In this document: positions 33,166 to 43,018 of the stretch, piece by piece
Layout: each line of letters begins with the position of its first letter
How positions within the stretch are numbered: the stretch's first letter is position 1
Origin: Erwinia sp. SLM-02
GTDB taxonomy: Bacteria; Pseudomonadota; Gammaproteobacteria; Enterobacterales; Enterobacteriaceae
Assembly: GCF_037450285.1 (NCBI RefSeq)
Contig: NZ_JAQISN010000003.1
Coordinates: forward strand, 472,444-536,443
Length of the DNA: 64,000 nt
Direction: 5' to 3'
The notes under the pieces: model-generated
The model's input: the letters and a program-made list of their open reading frames with translations, nothing else
Database searches by the model: none
Told to the model about the DNA's origin: nothing
Program-made: the position numbers and the translations under genes

Positions 33166-33723
33166 GTGATTAACGACATCAAGAAAGATGCAGAAGTACG
33201 CATGGAAAAATGCGTAGAAGCATTCAAAAACAACATCAGTAAAATTCGTACTGGCCGCGCATCGCCGGCTATTCTCGACGGTATCATGGTCGATTACTAC
33301 GGTTCTGCTACCCCGCTGCGCCAGCTGGCGAGCGTTACGGTAGAAGACTCCCGTACGCTGAAAATCAACGTGTTTGACCGCTCGATCAGCAATGCCGTTG
33401 AAAAAGCGATTATGTCTTCTGACCTCGGTCTGAACCCTATGTCAGCAGGTACGGATATCCGCGTTCCCCTGCCAGCGCTGACCGAAGAGCGTCGTAAAGA
33501 TCTGATTAAAATTGTTCGTGGTGAAGCAGAGCAGGGCCGTGTGTCCGTGCGTAACGTGCGCCGCGATGCCAACGACAAAGTGAAAGCGTTGCTGAAAGAC
33601 AAAGAAATCAGTGAAGATGACGATCGTCGTTCACAGGATGATATTCAGAAAATGACCGACGTGGGTATCAAGAAAATTGATGCTGCGCTGGCAGAGAAAG
33701 AAGCGGAGCTGATGGAATTCTGA
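33166..33723 (+). CDS. frr: Ribosome recycling factor
   Basis: RRF with EF-G splits post-termination ribosomes. The GTG at 33166, with AAGGG 7 bases upstream, gives 185 residues and the family N-terminus (M)INDIKKDAEVRM. The in-frame ATG at 33106 would add 20 residues unlike any family member and partly derives from sequence next to the palindromic repeat. ISKIRTGRASP and VPLPALTEERRKDL are conserved. Confidence 0.97.
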   Translation: MINDIKKDAEVRMEKCVEAFKNNISKIRTGRASPAILDGIMVDYYGSATPLRQLASVTVEDSRTLKINVFDRSISNAVEKAIMSSDLGLNPMSAGTDIRVPLPALTEERRKDLIKIVRGEAEQGRVSVRNVRRDANDKVKALLKDKEISEDDDRRSQDDIQKMTDVGIKKIDAALAEKEAELMEF

Positions 33724-33741
33724 TTTCATCATGATCCGATG

Positions 33742-33796
33742 AAACGCCGTACAGATCGCCTTTCCCGAGAACGGCCGGTCTGGCGGCGTTTTGCGT
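33742..33796 (+). terminator. Long-stem terminator after frr
   Basis: AAACGCCG and CGGCGTTT pair at the base, and CAGATCG and CGGTCTG pair further in. Four T and then GCGTTT follow. This would end frr transcripts before dxr. Confidence 0.6.
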
Positions 33797-33872
33797 TTAT
33801 TAATCCCCTCAAAGGGCGGTTTTGCCTTTCCCTGGTTGCCGCCTGTGCCGGGTCACTACACAGAGCAGCCTC

Positions 33873-35078
33873 ATGAAGCAATTGACCATTCTTGGTTCGA
33901 CCGGTTCAATCGGCACCAGTACGCTGGCCGTCATTCGTGCTAATCCCCATTTATTTTCCGTCAGGGCGCTGGTTGCCGGGCGCAATGTTGAACTGATGGT
34001 TGAACAGTGTCTGGAATTTCGTCCTGCCTTTGCTGCCATGTCAGACGAGCAGGCCGCGGTCGACCTGCGTCTGCGTCTGCAGAGCCTGAACGTGAAAACG
34101 GAAGTGCTGAGCGGTGAACAGGCGGCCTGCGATCTGGCCTCGCTGGATGATGTCGATCAGGTGATGGCGGCGATTGTCGGTGCGGCGGGCCTGCTGCCCA
34201 CCCTCGCGGCTATCCGTGCGGGTAAACAGGTGCTGCTGGCGAACAAAGAAGCGCTTGTCACCTGTGGACGCCTGTTTCTTGAGGCCGTCAGCGCCTCAAA
34301 GGCGCAGATACTGCCGATAGACAGTGAACACAATGCCATTTTTCAGAGTTTGCCTGCTTCCTTACAGCAGCAGTTAGGGTACGCTTCTCTCGAGGAAAAT
34401 GGCATCGATAGCATTATCCTCACGGGGTCGGGTGGCCCGTTCCGTGAGACGCCGCTGGCTGAACTCAGCCGCGTAACGCCAGATCAGGCGTGTGCGCATC
34501 CGAACTGGTCAATGGGACGAAAAATTTCCGTTGATTCGGCCACCATGATGAACAAAGGCCTGGAATATATTGAAGCCCGCTGGCTGTTTAACGCCACGGA
34601 TGCGCAGATGGAAGTCATTCTGCATCCGCAGTCCGTTATCCACTCGATGGTTCGCTACCGCGACGGCAGCGTGATTGCGCAGCTGGGGTCACCGGATATG
34701 CGTACGCCAATCGCCCATGCAATGGCGTGGCCGGAGCGTGTCAGCTCGGGCGCTCAGCCGCTGGACTTCACGCGGATGAAGGCGCTGACCTTTGCGGAAC
34801 CCGACTATGCGCGTTACCCGTGTCTGAAGCTGGCTATCGACGCCAGCCTTGCCGGACAGGCGGCAACTACCGCGCTGAATGCGGCCAATGAAATTGCCGT
34901 TGCGGCGTTTCTGGCATCGCAAATCCGCTTTACCGATATCGCAGCCTTAAACGTTGCGGTACTGGAAAAACTGTCGAGCCAGGAGCCGCAGAGCGTCGAG
35001 GCGGTACTCGCTATTGATACTGAAGCACGCGCTCTCGCGACGTCTCTGGTACCTCGTTTTTCAGCCCGTTCGGCGTAA
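33873..35078 (+). CDS. dxr: 1-deoxy-D-xylulose-5-phosphate reductoisomerase
   Basis: Dxr makes 2-C-methyl-D-erythritol 4-phosphate, the committed step of the MEP isoprenoid pathway, using NADPH. The ATG at 33873 gives 401 residues (E. coli 398). It shows the nucleotide motif GSTGSIGTSTL, the metal and substrate residues in PIDSEHNAIFQ and LTGSGGPFR, and HPNWSMGRKISVDSATMMNKG. It leads into ispU, which uses isoprenoid precursors. Confidence 0.97.
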   Translation: MKQLTILGSTGSIGTSTLAVIRANPHLFSVRALVAGRNVELMVEQCLEFRPAFAAMSDEQAAVDLRLRLQSLNVKTEVLSGEQAACDLASLDDVDQVMAAIVGAAGLLPTLAAIRAGKQVLLANKEALVTCGRLFLEAVSASKAQILPIDSEHNAIFQSLPASLQQQLGYASLEENGIDSIILTGSGGPFRETPLAELSRVTPDQACAHPNWSMGRKISVDSATMMNKGLEYIEARWLFNATDAQMEVILHPQSVIHSMVRYRDGSVIAQLGSPDMRTPIAHAMAWPERVSSGAQPLDFTRMKALTFAEPDYARYPCLKLAIDASLAGQAATTALNAANEIAVAAFLASQIRFTDIAALNVAVLEKLSSQEPQSVEAVLAIDTEARALATSLVPRFSARSA

Positions 35079-35257
35079 CGTGATTTCACGCGCCGCCATT
35101 TGTGGGCACCGGGAGGAGATGATATAGTCTCCGCCCACCGAACAGAGGTACTACGTGATTAAGCGGATGAGTTGACCCTTTTTGCACGAATCTTGTGCTG
35201 TGCGGGTGAAATATTCCCAGGCCGTTGTATTTCTGAACAAGGAAATCATTACGCGTT

Positions 35258-36010
35258 ATGTCGTCCGAAAATTTATTACAAACCGATGACCAGGCGGGGC
35301 TGATGCCGCGCCACGTGGCCATCATTATGGATGGCAATGGCCGCTGGGCTAAAAACCAGGGTAAGCTGCGCATTTCCGGCCATAAAGCGGGCGTAAAATC
35401 CGTGCGTCGCGCCGTCAGCTTCGCCGTCAGCAATAAGCTTGATGCGCTCACGCTGTATGCCTTCAGCAGTGAAAACTGGAACCGTCCGCAGCAGGAAGTT
35501 CTGGCACTGATGGAGCTGTTTGTCTGGGCACTCGACAGCGAAGTAAAAAGTCTCCATAAGCATAATGTCAGACTCAGAATTATTGGTGATATCAGCCGCT
35601 TTAATTCTCGTCTGCAGGAACGTATTCGCCGCGCTGAGGAACTTACTCAACAAAATAATGGACTAACGCTCAACATAGCCGCGAATTATGGCGGTCGTTG
35701 GGATATTATCCATGGAGTCAGAAAATTGGCAGAGCAGGTCCAGGAAGGTCTTCTTCGCCCCGATCAGATCGGGGAAGAGACGCTGGAACCCTATCTTTGC
35801 CTCAATGAACTGGCTCCTGTGGATTTAGTAATAAGGACTGGGGGAGAGCATCGCATCAGTAACTTCCTGCTGTGGCAAGTCGCCTACGCGGAGTTCTGGT
35901 TTACCGATACTCTCTGGCCTGATTTTGATGAACAAGTTTTTGAAGGTGCACTGAATGCGTTTGCACAACGAGAGCGCCGATTTGGCGGCGCAGCACCCGG
36001 CAGCGTATAG
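35258..36010 (+). CDS. ispU: Undecaprenyl diphosphate synthase
   Basis: This cis-prenyltransferase (UppS) extends farnesyl diphosphate to the C55 carrier used for peptidoglycan and O-antigen synthesis. The 250 residues include the signature HVAIIMDGNGRWAK, with the catalytic Asp at 25, and the C-terminal DLVIRTGGEHRISNFLLWQ. It lies 18 bases before cdsA in the envelope cluster. Confidence 0.97.
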   Translation: MSSENLLQTDDQAGLMPRHVAIIMDGNGRWAKNQGKLRISGHKAGVKSVRRAVSFAVSNKLDALTLYAFSSENWNRPQQEVLALMELFVWALDSEVKSLHKHNVRLRIIGDISRFNSRLQERIRRAEELTQQNNGLTLNIAANYGGRWDIIHGVRKLAEQVQEGLLRPDQIGEETLEPYLCLNELAPVDLVIRTGGEHRISNFLLWQVAYAEFWFTDTLWPDFDEQVFEGALNAFAQRERRFGGAAPGSV

Positions 36011-36028
36011 GCGCACTGGGGGTAATCT

Positions 36029-36886
36029 TTGCTAAAGTCTCGCCTGATTACCGCATTTATTTTAATTCCGATTGTGATTGCGGCGCTGTTTCTGCTGCCT
36101 CCGCTAGGATTTGAGATCGTTATTTTAGTGATTAGCATGCTGGCTGCCTGGGAATGGGGGCAGTTCTGCGGCTTTGCTTCGCGTTCGCAGCGGATCTGGC
36201 TGGCACTGCTCTGCGGTCTGCTACTGGCCTTTATGCTCATCACGCTCCCGGCTTATCAACATCTGGTTCAGCTGCCGCAGGTTAGCGGTGCGCTCTGGCT
36301 GGCTCTGGGCTGGTGGATTGCTGCGCTGCTGCTGGTGCTGTTCTACCCCGGTTCTGCAGCGCTCTGGCGGACCTCGAAGCCGTTACGGCTGATATTTGGT
36401 CTGCTCACCATTGTGCCGTTCTTCTGGGGCATGTTGGCGCTACGCCAGTACCATTACGAATCCGACCACTTCGCCGGTGCCTGGTGGCTGCTGTACGTGA
36501 TGCTGCTGGTGTGGGGAGCCGATTCCGGTGCGTATATGTTTGGCAAGCTGTTTGGCAAACATAAGCTGGCGCCGAAAGTTTCTCCGGGCAAAACCTGGGA
36601 AGGCTTCCTCGGCGGGCTGGTCACTTCTGCACTGCTCTCGTGGTTATTCAGCGCGTTTGCGCCGCTGGAGGTTTCGCTGGGTACGCTGCTGGTCTGTTCG
36701 ATTGCGGCTGCGCTGGCCTCGGTACTGGGCGATTTGACCGAGAGCATGTTCAAACGTGAAGCGGGTATCAAGGACAGCGGTAATCTGATCCCCGGACACG
36801 GCGGTATCCTTGACCGAATTGATAGTCTGACCGCGGCGGTTCCTGTTTTTGCCTGTCTTTTACTGCTGGTGTTTGGGACGCTGTAG
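36029..36886 (+). CDS. cdsA: Phosphatidate cytidylyltransferase (CDP-diglyceride synthase)
   Basis: CdsA makes CDP-diacylglycerol, the precursor of all phospholipids, in the inner membrane. The 285-residue protein has about eight hydrophobic segments and the family signature near the C-terminus (KREAGIKDSGNLIPGHGGILDR). Translation starts at a TTG with GGGGT 6 bases upstream; the product MLKSRLITAFILIPI aligns with E. coli CdsA. Confidence 0.95.
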   Translation: MLKSRLITAFILIPIVIAALFLLPPLGFEIVILVISMLAAWEWGQFCGFASRSQRIWLALLCGLLLAFMLITLPAYQHLVQLPQVSGALWLALGWWIAALLLVLFYPGSAALWRTSKPLRLIFGLLTIVPFFWGMLALRQYHYESDHFAGAWWLLYVMLLVWGADSGAYMFGKLFGKHKLAPKVSPGKTWEGFLGGLVTSALLSWLFSAFAPLEVSLGTLLVCSIAAALASVLGDLTESMFKREAGIKDSGNLIPGHGGILDRIDSLTAAVPVFACLLLLVFGTL

Positions 36887-36895
36887 GGAAACATT

Positions 36896-38245
36896 ATGTT
36901 GAGCGTACTCTGGAGTCTTGCCGCTTTTATCGTTGCCCTGGGGATTTTAATCACCGTGCACGAGTTTGGTCACTTTTGGGTGGCCCGCCGCTGCGGCGTT
37001 AAAGTCGAACGCTTCTCGGTCGGTTTTGGCAAAGCGCTGTGGCGTCGTCGTGATAAGCAGGGGACCGAGTACGTTATCGCCCTGATCCCACTGGGCGGCT
37101 ACGTCAAGATGCTGGATGAGCGCGTTGAGAGCGTGCCGCCTGAACTGCGTCATCAATCCTTCAATAACAAAACCGTCCTCCAGCGCGCGGCCATTATTGG
37201 CGCCGGGCCAATGGCCAACTTCATCTTTGCTATCATTGCCTACTGGCTGGTGTTTATCATCGGCGTCCCTGGCGTGCGCCCGGTTATTGGCGAAATAACC
37301 AGCAATTCGCCTGCCGCCGCTGCGCAAATTACCCCAGGGATGGAACTTAAAGCCGTTGACGGTATCGAAACGCCTGATTGGGATGCTGTGCGTATGGCAC
37401 TCGTTGCGAAGATTGGTGATGAAAGCACCACCGTCAGCGTAGCGCCGTTCGGTAGCGAACAGACGAGTGACAGGCGCATCGATCTGCGTAACTGGCAGTT
37501 CGAACCCGATAAGCAGGATCCGGTTGCGGCCCTGGGGATTCAGCCCCGTGGTCCGCAGATAGAAACAACCCTGGCGCAGGTGCAGAAGAACTCGGCGGCA
37601 AGCAAGGCGGGTTTGCAAGCGGGCGACAGGATCGTTAAAGTCAGTGGTCAGCCGCTGGACCAGTGGCAGGATTTTGTCACGACGGTGCGGGAAAATCCGG
37701 GAACGGCAATCGCACTGCAGGTTGAGCGTCAGGGCGGCACGGTTGATTTAACGCTGACGCCGGACGTCAATCCACGTAATAAAGCAGAAGGGTTTGCCGG
37801 GGTTGTCCCGCGGTTTATCCCTCTGCCGGAAGAGTACAGAACGGTACGCCAGTATGGGCCGTTTGCCGCCATCGGCGAAGCCAGCGCGAAAACCTGGCAG
37901 CTGATGAAGCTCACGGTAAGCATGCTGGGTAAACTGATTGTCGGTGATGTGAAGCTGAACAATCTCAGCGGGCCGATCTCTATCGCCCAAGGGGCTGGGA
38001 TGTCTGCGGAGTATGGCTTGATTTATTATCTGATGTTCCTCGCTCTGATTAGCGTGAACCTTGGGATAATCAACCTGTTCCCACTGCCGGTGTTAGATGG
38101 TGGACATTTGTTGTTCCTGGCGATCGAAAAGGTCAAAGGGAAGCCGGTGTCCGAGCGAGTTCAGGACTTCAGTTATCGTATCGGCTCTATTTTGCTGGTG
38201 CTGTTAATGGGGCTTGCACTATTCAATGATTTCTCGCGCCTCTAG
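36896..38245 (+). CDS. rseP: Site-2 intramembrane zinc protease RseP
   Basis: RseP cleaves the anti-sigma factor RseA within the membrane after DegS, releasing sigma-E, and also clears signal peptides. It has 449 residues: the HEFGH zinc motif at residues 22-26 in the first membrane segment, two periplasmic PDZ domains (about 115-310), and the LDGGHL motif near residue 402 giving the third zinc ligand. It is followed by bamA, a sigma-E-related target in E. coli. Confidence 0.97.
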   Translation: MLSVLWSLAAFIVALGILITVHEFGHFWVARRCGVKVERFSVGFGKALWRRRDKQGTEYVIALIPLGGYVKMLDERVESVPPELRHQSFNNKTVLQRAAIIGAGPMANFIFAIIAYWLVFIIGVPGVRPVIGEITSNSPAAAAQITPGMELKAVDGIETPDWDAVRMALVAKIGDESTTVSVAPFGSEQTSDRRIDLRNWQFEPDKQDPVAALGIQPRGPQIETTLAQVQKNSAASKAGLQAGDRIVKVSGQPLDQWQDFVTTVRENPGTAIALQVERQGGTVDLTLTPDVNPRNKAEGFAGVVPRFIPLPEEYRTVRQYGPFAAIGEASAKTWQLMKLTVSMLGKLIVGDVKLNNLSGPISIAQGAGMSAEYGLIYYLMFLALISVNLGIINLFPLPVLDGGHLLFLAIEKVKGKPVSERVQDFSYRIGSILLVLLMGLALFNDFSRL

Positions 38246-38341
38246 GAGCTCAGGAATTAGCCAGCGAAGGCCATAACAGGCCCGCGTGAGGCGAAATCCC
38301 CTAAGGCGATGAGAACCAGTTAGGAAGAATGCATAACAACG

Positions 38342-40753
38342 ATGGCGATGAAAAAGTTGCTCATAGCGTCGCTGCTGCTCAGCAGCGCTACCGTATACGG
38401 TGCAGACGGATTCGTAGTGAAGGATATTCATTTCGAAGGCCTGCAGCGAGTCGCCGTCGGTGCGGCATTGCTCAGTATGCCCGTCCGTGTAGGAGACACC
38501 GTCTCCGATGAAGATCTCAGTAATACCATTCGCGCACTTTTTGCGACCGGGAATTTTGAAGACGTTCAGGTACTGCGCGACGGCGAAACGCTGATTGTTC
38601 AGGTTAAAGAGCGTCCGACAATTGCCAGCATCACTTTCTCCGGTAACAAAGCGGTGAAAGAGGACATGCTGAAGCAAAATCTCGAAGCTTCTGGCGTGCG
38701 TGTGGGTGAAGCACTGGATCGCACCACCATTTCCTCCATTGAAAAGGGACTGGAAGACTTCTACTACAGCGTCGGTAAATACAGCGCCAGCGTGAAGGCG
38801 GTTGTTACGCCACTGCCGCGTAACCGTGTTGACCTGAAGCTGGTGTTTACCGAAGGTGTTTCTGCACAGATTCAGCAGATCAACATCGTGGGTAACAAAG
38901 CCTACAGCTCAGAAGAGCTGATCTCCCGGTTCCAGCTGCGCGACGAAGTGCCGTGGTGGAACGTGGTGGGCGATCGTAAATATCAGAAACAGAAACTGGC
39001 CGGTGACCTTGAAACCCTGCGCAGCTTCTATCTGGATCGCGGCTATGCCCGTTTCAACATTGACTCTACCCAGGTCAGCCTGACGCCGGATAAAAAAGGC
39101 ATCTACATTACCGTCAACATCACCGAAGGCGATCAGTACAAGCTTTCTGGCGTGACGGTAAACGGCAACCTGGCCGGGCACTCTGCCGAGATCGAAGGGC
39201 TGACGAAAATCACCCCGGGCGAGCTCTATAACGGCGCCAAAGTGACCCGCATGGAAGACGATATCAAGAAGCTTCTGGGCCGCTATGGCTATGCCTATCC
39301 GCGCGTACAGACTCAGCCTGAAATCGACGACAGTAACAAGACCGTTAAGCTGCATGTGAATGTGGATGCCGGCAACCGTTACTACGTGCGTAAGGTCCGC
39401 TTCGAGGGTAACGATACCTCGAAAGATTCCGTGCTGCGCCGCGAAATGCGCCAGATGGAAGGGGCATGGCTGGGCAGTGACCTGGTTGAGCAGGGCAAAG
39501 AGCGTCTGAATCGCCTTGGCTACTTCGAAACCGTGGACACCGACACCCAGCGCGTTCCCGGCTCGCCGGACCAGGTTGACGTAGTTTATAAGGTGAAAGA
39601 ACGTAACACCGGTACGCTGAACTTTGGTATCGGCTACGGCACCGAAAGCGGCGTCAGCTTCCAGGTGGGTGTGACCCAGGATAACTGGCTGGGTACGGGT
39701 AATACCGTTGGTATCAGCGGTACCAAAAACGATTATCAGACCTACGCTGAATTCTCACTGACCGACCCGTACTTCACGGTCGACGGTGTCAGCCTGGGCG
39801 GTCGTCTGTTCTATAACGACTTTAAAGCCGATGATGCCGACCTGTCCGACTATACCAACAAAAGCTATGGTTTAGACGGCACGCTGGGCTTCCCGGTGAA
39901 CGAGAACAATACCCTGCGCGTGGGTCTGGGCTATGTGCATAACAGCCTGTCCAACATGCAGCCTCAGGTCACCATGTGGCGCTATCTGCGTTCCGTTGGG
40001 AAAAACCCGACGCTTGACGGTGATGAAGACTACTCGGCTGATGACTTCACCTTTAACTATGGCTGGACGTACAACACCCTGGACCGCGGTTTCTTCCCGA
40101 CGTCCGGTAACCGTACTAACCTGAATGGTAAGGTGACAATCCCTGGTTCCGACAATGCCTTCTACAAAGCAACGCTGGATACGCAGCAGTATCTGCCGCT
40201 AAACCAGGACCGCACCTGGGTGATGTTAGGCCGTGGTCGTGTAGGCTATGGTGACGGTCTGAGCGGCAAAGAACTGCCGTTCTATGAAAACTTCTATGCC
40301 GGTGGTTCCAGCACCGTGCGTGGCTTCCGCTCCAATAACATTGGTCCGAAAGCGTCATACCTGAACAATGGTTCTTCAGACTGCTCCGGCACTGACGTGA
40401 ACAAAGTGTGTAATTCAGACGATGCGATTGGTGGTAACGCCATGGCCGTTGCCAGCCTTGAGCTGATTACGCCGACGCCATTTATCAGTGAGAAGTACTC
40501 TAACTCGGTACGGACATCACTGTTTGTGGATGCAGGTACGGTCTGGGATACTAAGTGGGAAAATACGGCTGAGACGCGTGCAGCGGGTATTCCTGACTAC
40601 AGCGATCCAAGCAACATTCGTATGTCTGCCGGTTTAGCGTTGCAGTGGATGTCACCGTTAGGTCCACTGGTGTTCTCCTACGCTCAGCCGTTCAAAAAGT
40701 ATGATGGAGATAAAGCCGAACAGTTCCAGTTTAACATTGGTAAAACCTGGTAA
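38342..40753 (+). CDS. bamA: Outer-membrane protein assembly factor BamA
   Basis: BamA is the core of the complex that folds and inserts beta-barrel proteins into the outer membrane. The 803 residues comprise a signal peptide (ending VYG-AD), five POTRA domains (about 22-420) and a 16-strand Omp85 barrel with the lid-lock motif VRGF in loop 6 and a terminal tryptophan (NIGKTW). Loop 6 around CSGTDVNKVCNSD keeps a cysteine pair but is shorter than in E. coli. Confidence 0.97.
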   Translation: MAMKKLLIASLLLSSATVYGADGFVVKDIHFEGLQRVAVGAALLSMPVRVGDTVSDEDLSNTIRALFATGNFEDVQVLRDGETLIVQVKERPTIASITFSGNKAVKEDMLKQNLEASGVRVGEALDRTTISSIEKGLEDFYYSVGKYSASVKAVVTPLPRNRVDLKLVFTEGVSAQIQQINIVGNKAYSSEELISRFQLRDEVPWWNVVGDRKYQKQKLAGDLETLRSFYLDRGYARFNIDSTQVSLTPDKKGIYITVNITEGDQYKLSGVTVNGNLAGHSAEIEGLTKITPGELYNGAKVTRMEDDIKKLLGRYGYAYPRVQTQPEIDDSNKTVKLHVNVDAGNRYYVRKVRFEGNDTSKDSVLRREMRQMEGAWLGSDLVEQGKERLNRLGYFETVDTDTQRVPGSPDQVDVVYKVKERNTGTLNFGIGYGTESGVSFQVGVTQDNWLGTGNTVGISGTKNDYQTYAEFSLTDPYFTVDGVSLGGRLFYNDFKADDADLSDYTNKSYGLDGTLGFPVNENNTLRVGLGYVHNSLSNMQPQVTMWRYLRSVGKNPTLDGDEDYSADDFTFNYGWTYNTLDRGFFPTSGNRTNLNGKVTIPGSDNAFYKATLDTQQYLPLNQDRTWVMLGRGRVGYGDGLSGKELPFYENFYAGGSSTVRGFRSNNIGPKASYLNNGSSDCSGTDVNKVCNSDDAIGGNAMAVASLELITPTPFISEKYSNSVRTSLFVDAGTVWDTKWENTAETRAAGIPDYSDPSNIRMSAGLALQWMSPLGPLVFSYAQPFKKYDGDKAEQFQFNIGKTW

Positions 40754-40876
40754 TTCGGTGTAGCAGGGAAGTACGCAAAAGAGTATCGCGCAGTTAAGTG
40801 ATGGCCTGTTTAAGCAGGCCACACCATGCGCAACACATGTGTCTGTGACACAAACGTTGATGGTAAGGAGTTTATA

Positions 40877-41374
40877 GTGAAAAAGTTGTTGTGTGCCGCA
40901 GGTCTGGGTATTGCTATGGCGGTTTCCGCTGGAGCCCAGGCAGCTGACAAAATCGCAGTGGTGAACGTTTCCAGCATTTTCCAACAGTTACCAGCGCGTG
41001 CGACCGTTGCGAAGCAGCTTGAGAATGAATTCAAAGGCCGTGCGACCGAACTGCAGGGTATGGAACGCGATCTGCAAACTAAAATGCAGCGTTTACAGCG
41101 TGACGGTTCAACCATGAAAGCCAGCGACCGTAGCCGTCTGGAAAAAGACGTGATGGCTCAGCGCGAAACCTTCTCAACCAAAGCTCAGGCTTTCGAGCAG
41201 GATAACCGTCGTCGTCAGGCTGAAGAACGTAACAAAATTCTGACCCGCATCCAGGATGCTGTGCAGAAAGTTGCGGATAGCGAAGGCTATGATGTGGTTA
41301 TCGACCAGAATGCGGTAGCCTACTCGGCTAAAGCGAAAGACATCACTGCAGATGTCCTGAAACAGGTTAAATAA
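40877..41374 (+). CDS. skp: Periplasmic chaperone Skp
   Basis: Skp is a trimeric, jellyfish-shaped chaperone that carries unfolded outer-membrane proteins to BamA. The GTG start at 40877 has AAGGAG 6 bases upstream and produces a signal peptide MKKLLCAAGLGIAMAV...AQA; the ATG at 40826 lies before this site and would mask the signal. The 165-residue precursor has long charged helices in the middle and the conserved end VKDITADVLKQVK-like KDITADVLKQVK. Confidence 0.96.
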   Translation: MKKLLCAAGLGIAMAVSAGAQAADKIAVVNVSSIFQQLPARATVAKQLENEFKGRATELQGMERDLQTKMQRLQRDGSTMKASDRSRLEKDVMAQRETFSTKAQAFEQDNRRRQAEERNKILTRIQDAVQKVADSEGYDVVIDQNAVAYSAKAKDITADVLKQVK

Positions 41375-41377
41375 TAC

Positions 41378-42400
41378 ATGTCTTCAATTCGACTGGCTGA
41401 TTTAGCCCAGCAGTTGGATGCAGAATTGCACGGAGATGGCGATATCGTCATCTCCGGCATTGCTTCTATGCAATCCGCTCAAACCGGTCAGATCACTTTC
41501 CTTTCCAACAGCCGTTATCGTGAACAGCTGGCCTCCTGTCAGGCGTCTGCCGTGGTGCTGTTAGACGCAGACCGCGAATGCTTTACCGGCGCGGCGTTGG
41601 TGGTGAAAAACCCTTATCTGACCTATGCCCGTATGGCGCAGCTGCTGGATACCACTCCGCAGCCGGCCACAACCATCTCGCCTGCAGCAGTGATCGATTC
41701 TACTGCCTCGCTGGGTAAAAATGTCTCGATTGGCGCAAATGCGGTGATCGAATCCGACGTTGTACTGGGTGATAACGTGGTTATCGGCCCCGGCTGCTTC
41801 GTGGGAAAAAAGGCGCGAATTGGTGCCGGTAGCCGCCTCTGGGCCAATGTTACCGTCTATCATGAAGTGCAGATCGGCAGCGATTGCCTGGTACAGTCAG
41901 GTACGGTAATTGGTGCCGACGGTTTCGGCTATGCCAACGATCGCGGCAACTGGGTGAAAATTCCTCAGCTCGGCACGGTCATTATTGGCGATCGCGTTGA
42001 GATTGGTGCCTGTACGACGATCGATCGTGGTGCGCTGGATAACACTCAAATCGGGAATGGTGTTATCATAGATAACCAGTGCCAGATTGCTCACAATGTT
42101 GTGATCGGTGACAACACTGCCGTTGCAGGCGGCGTGATTATGGCTGGCAGTCTCAAAATCGGTCGTTACTGCATGATCGGTGGGGCCAGCGTAATTAATG
42201 GTCATATGGAAATTTGTGACAAAGTAACCGTCACGGGAATGGGAATGGTGATGCGACCAATCACCGAACCTGGGGTATACTCTTCCGGGATTCCACTGCA
42301 GCCCAACAAAACCTGGCGCAAAACTGCAGCGCTGGTGATGAACATCGACGAACTGAGCAAACGCTTAAAGGCCGTTGAACGCAAGGTTGATAAAGACTGA
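41378..42400 (+). CDS. lpxD: UDP-3-O-(3-hydroxymyristoyl)glucosamine N-acyltransferase
   Basis: LpxD adds the second acyl chain in lipid A synthesis. At 340 residues it has an N-terminal uridine-binding domain, a left-handed beta-helix of hexapeptide repeats (about 100-300) with the catalytic His in IAHNVVIGD, and a C-terminal helix. It starts 3 bases after the skp stop. Confidence 0.97.
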   Translation: MSSIRLADLAQQLDAELHGDGDIVISGIASMQSAQTGQITFLSNSRYREQLASCQASAVVLLDADRECFTGAALVVKNPYLTYARMAQLLDTTPQPATTISPAAVIDSTASLGKNVSIGANAVIESDVVLGDNVVIGPGCFVGKKARIGAGSRLWANVTVYHEVQIGSDCLVQSGTVIGADGFGYANDRGNWVKIPQLGTVIIGDRVEIGACTTIDRGALDNTQIGNGVIIDNQCQIAHNVVIGDNTAVAGGVIMAGSLKIGRYCMIGGASVINGHMEICDKVTVTGMGMVMRPITEPGVYSSGIPLQPNKTWRKTAALVMNIDELSKRLKAVERKVDKD

Positions 42401-42483
42401 GCGACGATTCACCACTTACGCTGCCCAGCTTTCATAAATAGAACATGCTAAGCAGGGAAAGCCAAGCGCACAGAAATGATTTG

Positions 42484-42517
42484 CGGCCTGCTAACGATCA
42501 CCGATTGTTGCAGGCCG
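42484..42517 (+). other. Strong hairpin between lpxD and fabZ
   Basis: CGGCCTGC and GCAGGCCG form an 8-bp base, extended by AACGAT/ATTGTT above a bulged T. No T run follows, so it is not a classic terminator. It lies in the 159-base lpxD-fabZ gap, the widest between lpxD and lpxB, and may set relative expression or mRNA processing. Confidence 0.65.
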
Positions 42518-42559
42518 TGTTATTGATGCCATCAGAATGTTTAGGACAGGAAGAGTATT

Positions 42560-43015
42560 TTGACTACTGAAACTCATACTCTGAAGATTGAAGAGATTAT
42601 TGAATTATTACCGCACCGCTACCCGTTTCTGCTGGTCGATCGCGTACTTGAGTTCGAAGAACACAAGTTCCTGCGTGCGGTGAAGAACGTCTCGGTTAAC
42701 GAACCGTTTTTCCAGGGCCATTTCCCTGGTAAGCCGATTTTCCCGGGTGTGTTGATCCTGGAAGCGATGGCTCAGGCCACGGGAATTCTGGCGTTCAAAA
42801 GCGTAGGGAAACTGGAACCTGGTGAGCTGTACTACTTTGCCGGAATTGACGAAGCGCGCTTCAAGCGCCCGGTCGTGCCTGGTGACCAGATGATCATGGA
42901 AGTGACCTTCGAGAAAACCCGCCGTGGGTTGACGCGCTTTAAAGGCGTGGCGACCGTTGACGGTAAAATTGTCTGCGAAGCAACAATGATGTGTGCCCGC
43001 AGCCGGGAGGCTTAA
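42560..43015 (+). CDS. fabZ: (3R)-hydroxyacyl-ACP dehydratase FabZ
   Basis: FabZ dehydrates 3-hydroxyacyl-ACP in fatty acid elongation and competes with LpxA for 3-hydroxymyristoyl-ACP. It has 151 residues, equal to E. coli, with catalytic H54 and E68 in GHFPGKPIFPGVLILEA. The start is TTG with AGGAAGAG upstream, as in E. coli. Confidence 0.97.
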   Translation: MTTETHTLKIEEIIELLPHRYPFLLVDRVLEFEEHKFLRAVKNVSVNEPFFQGHFPGKPIFPGVLILEAMAQATGILAFKSVGKLEPGELYYFAGIDEARFKRPVVPGDQMIMEVTFEKTRRGLTRFKGVATVDGKIVCEATMMCARSREA

Positions 43016-43018
43016 TTC

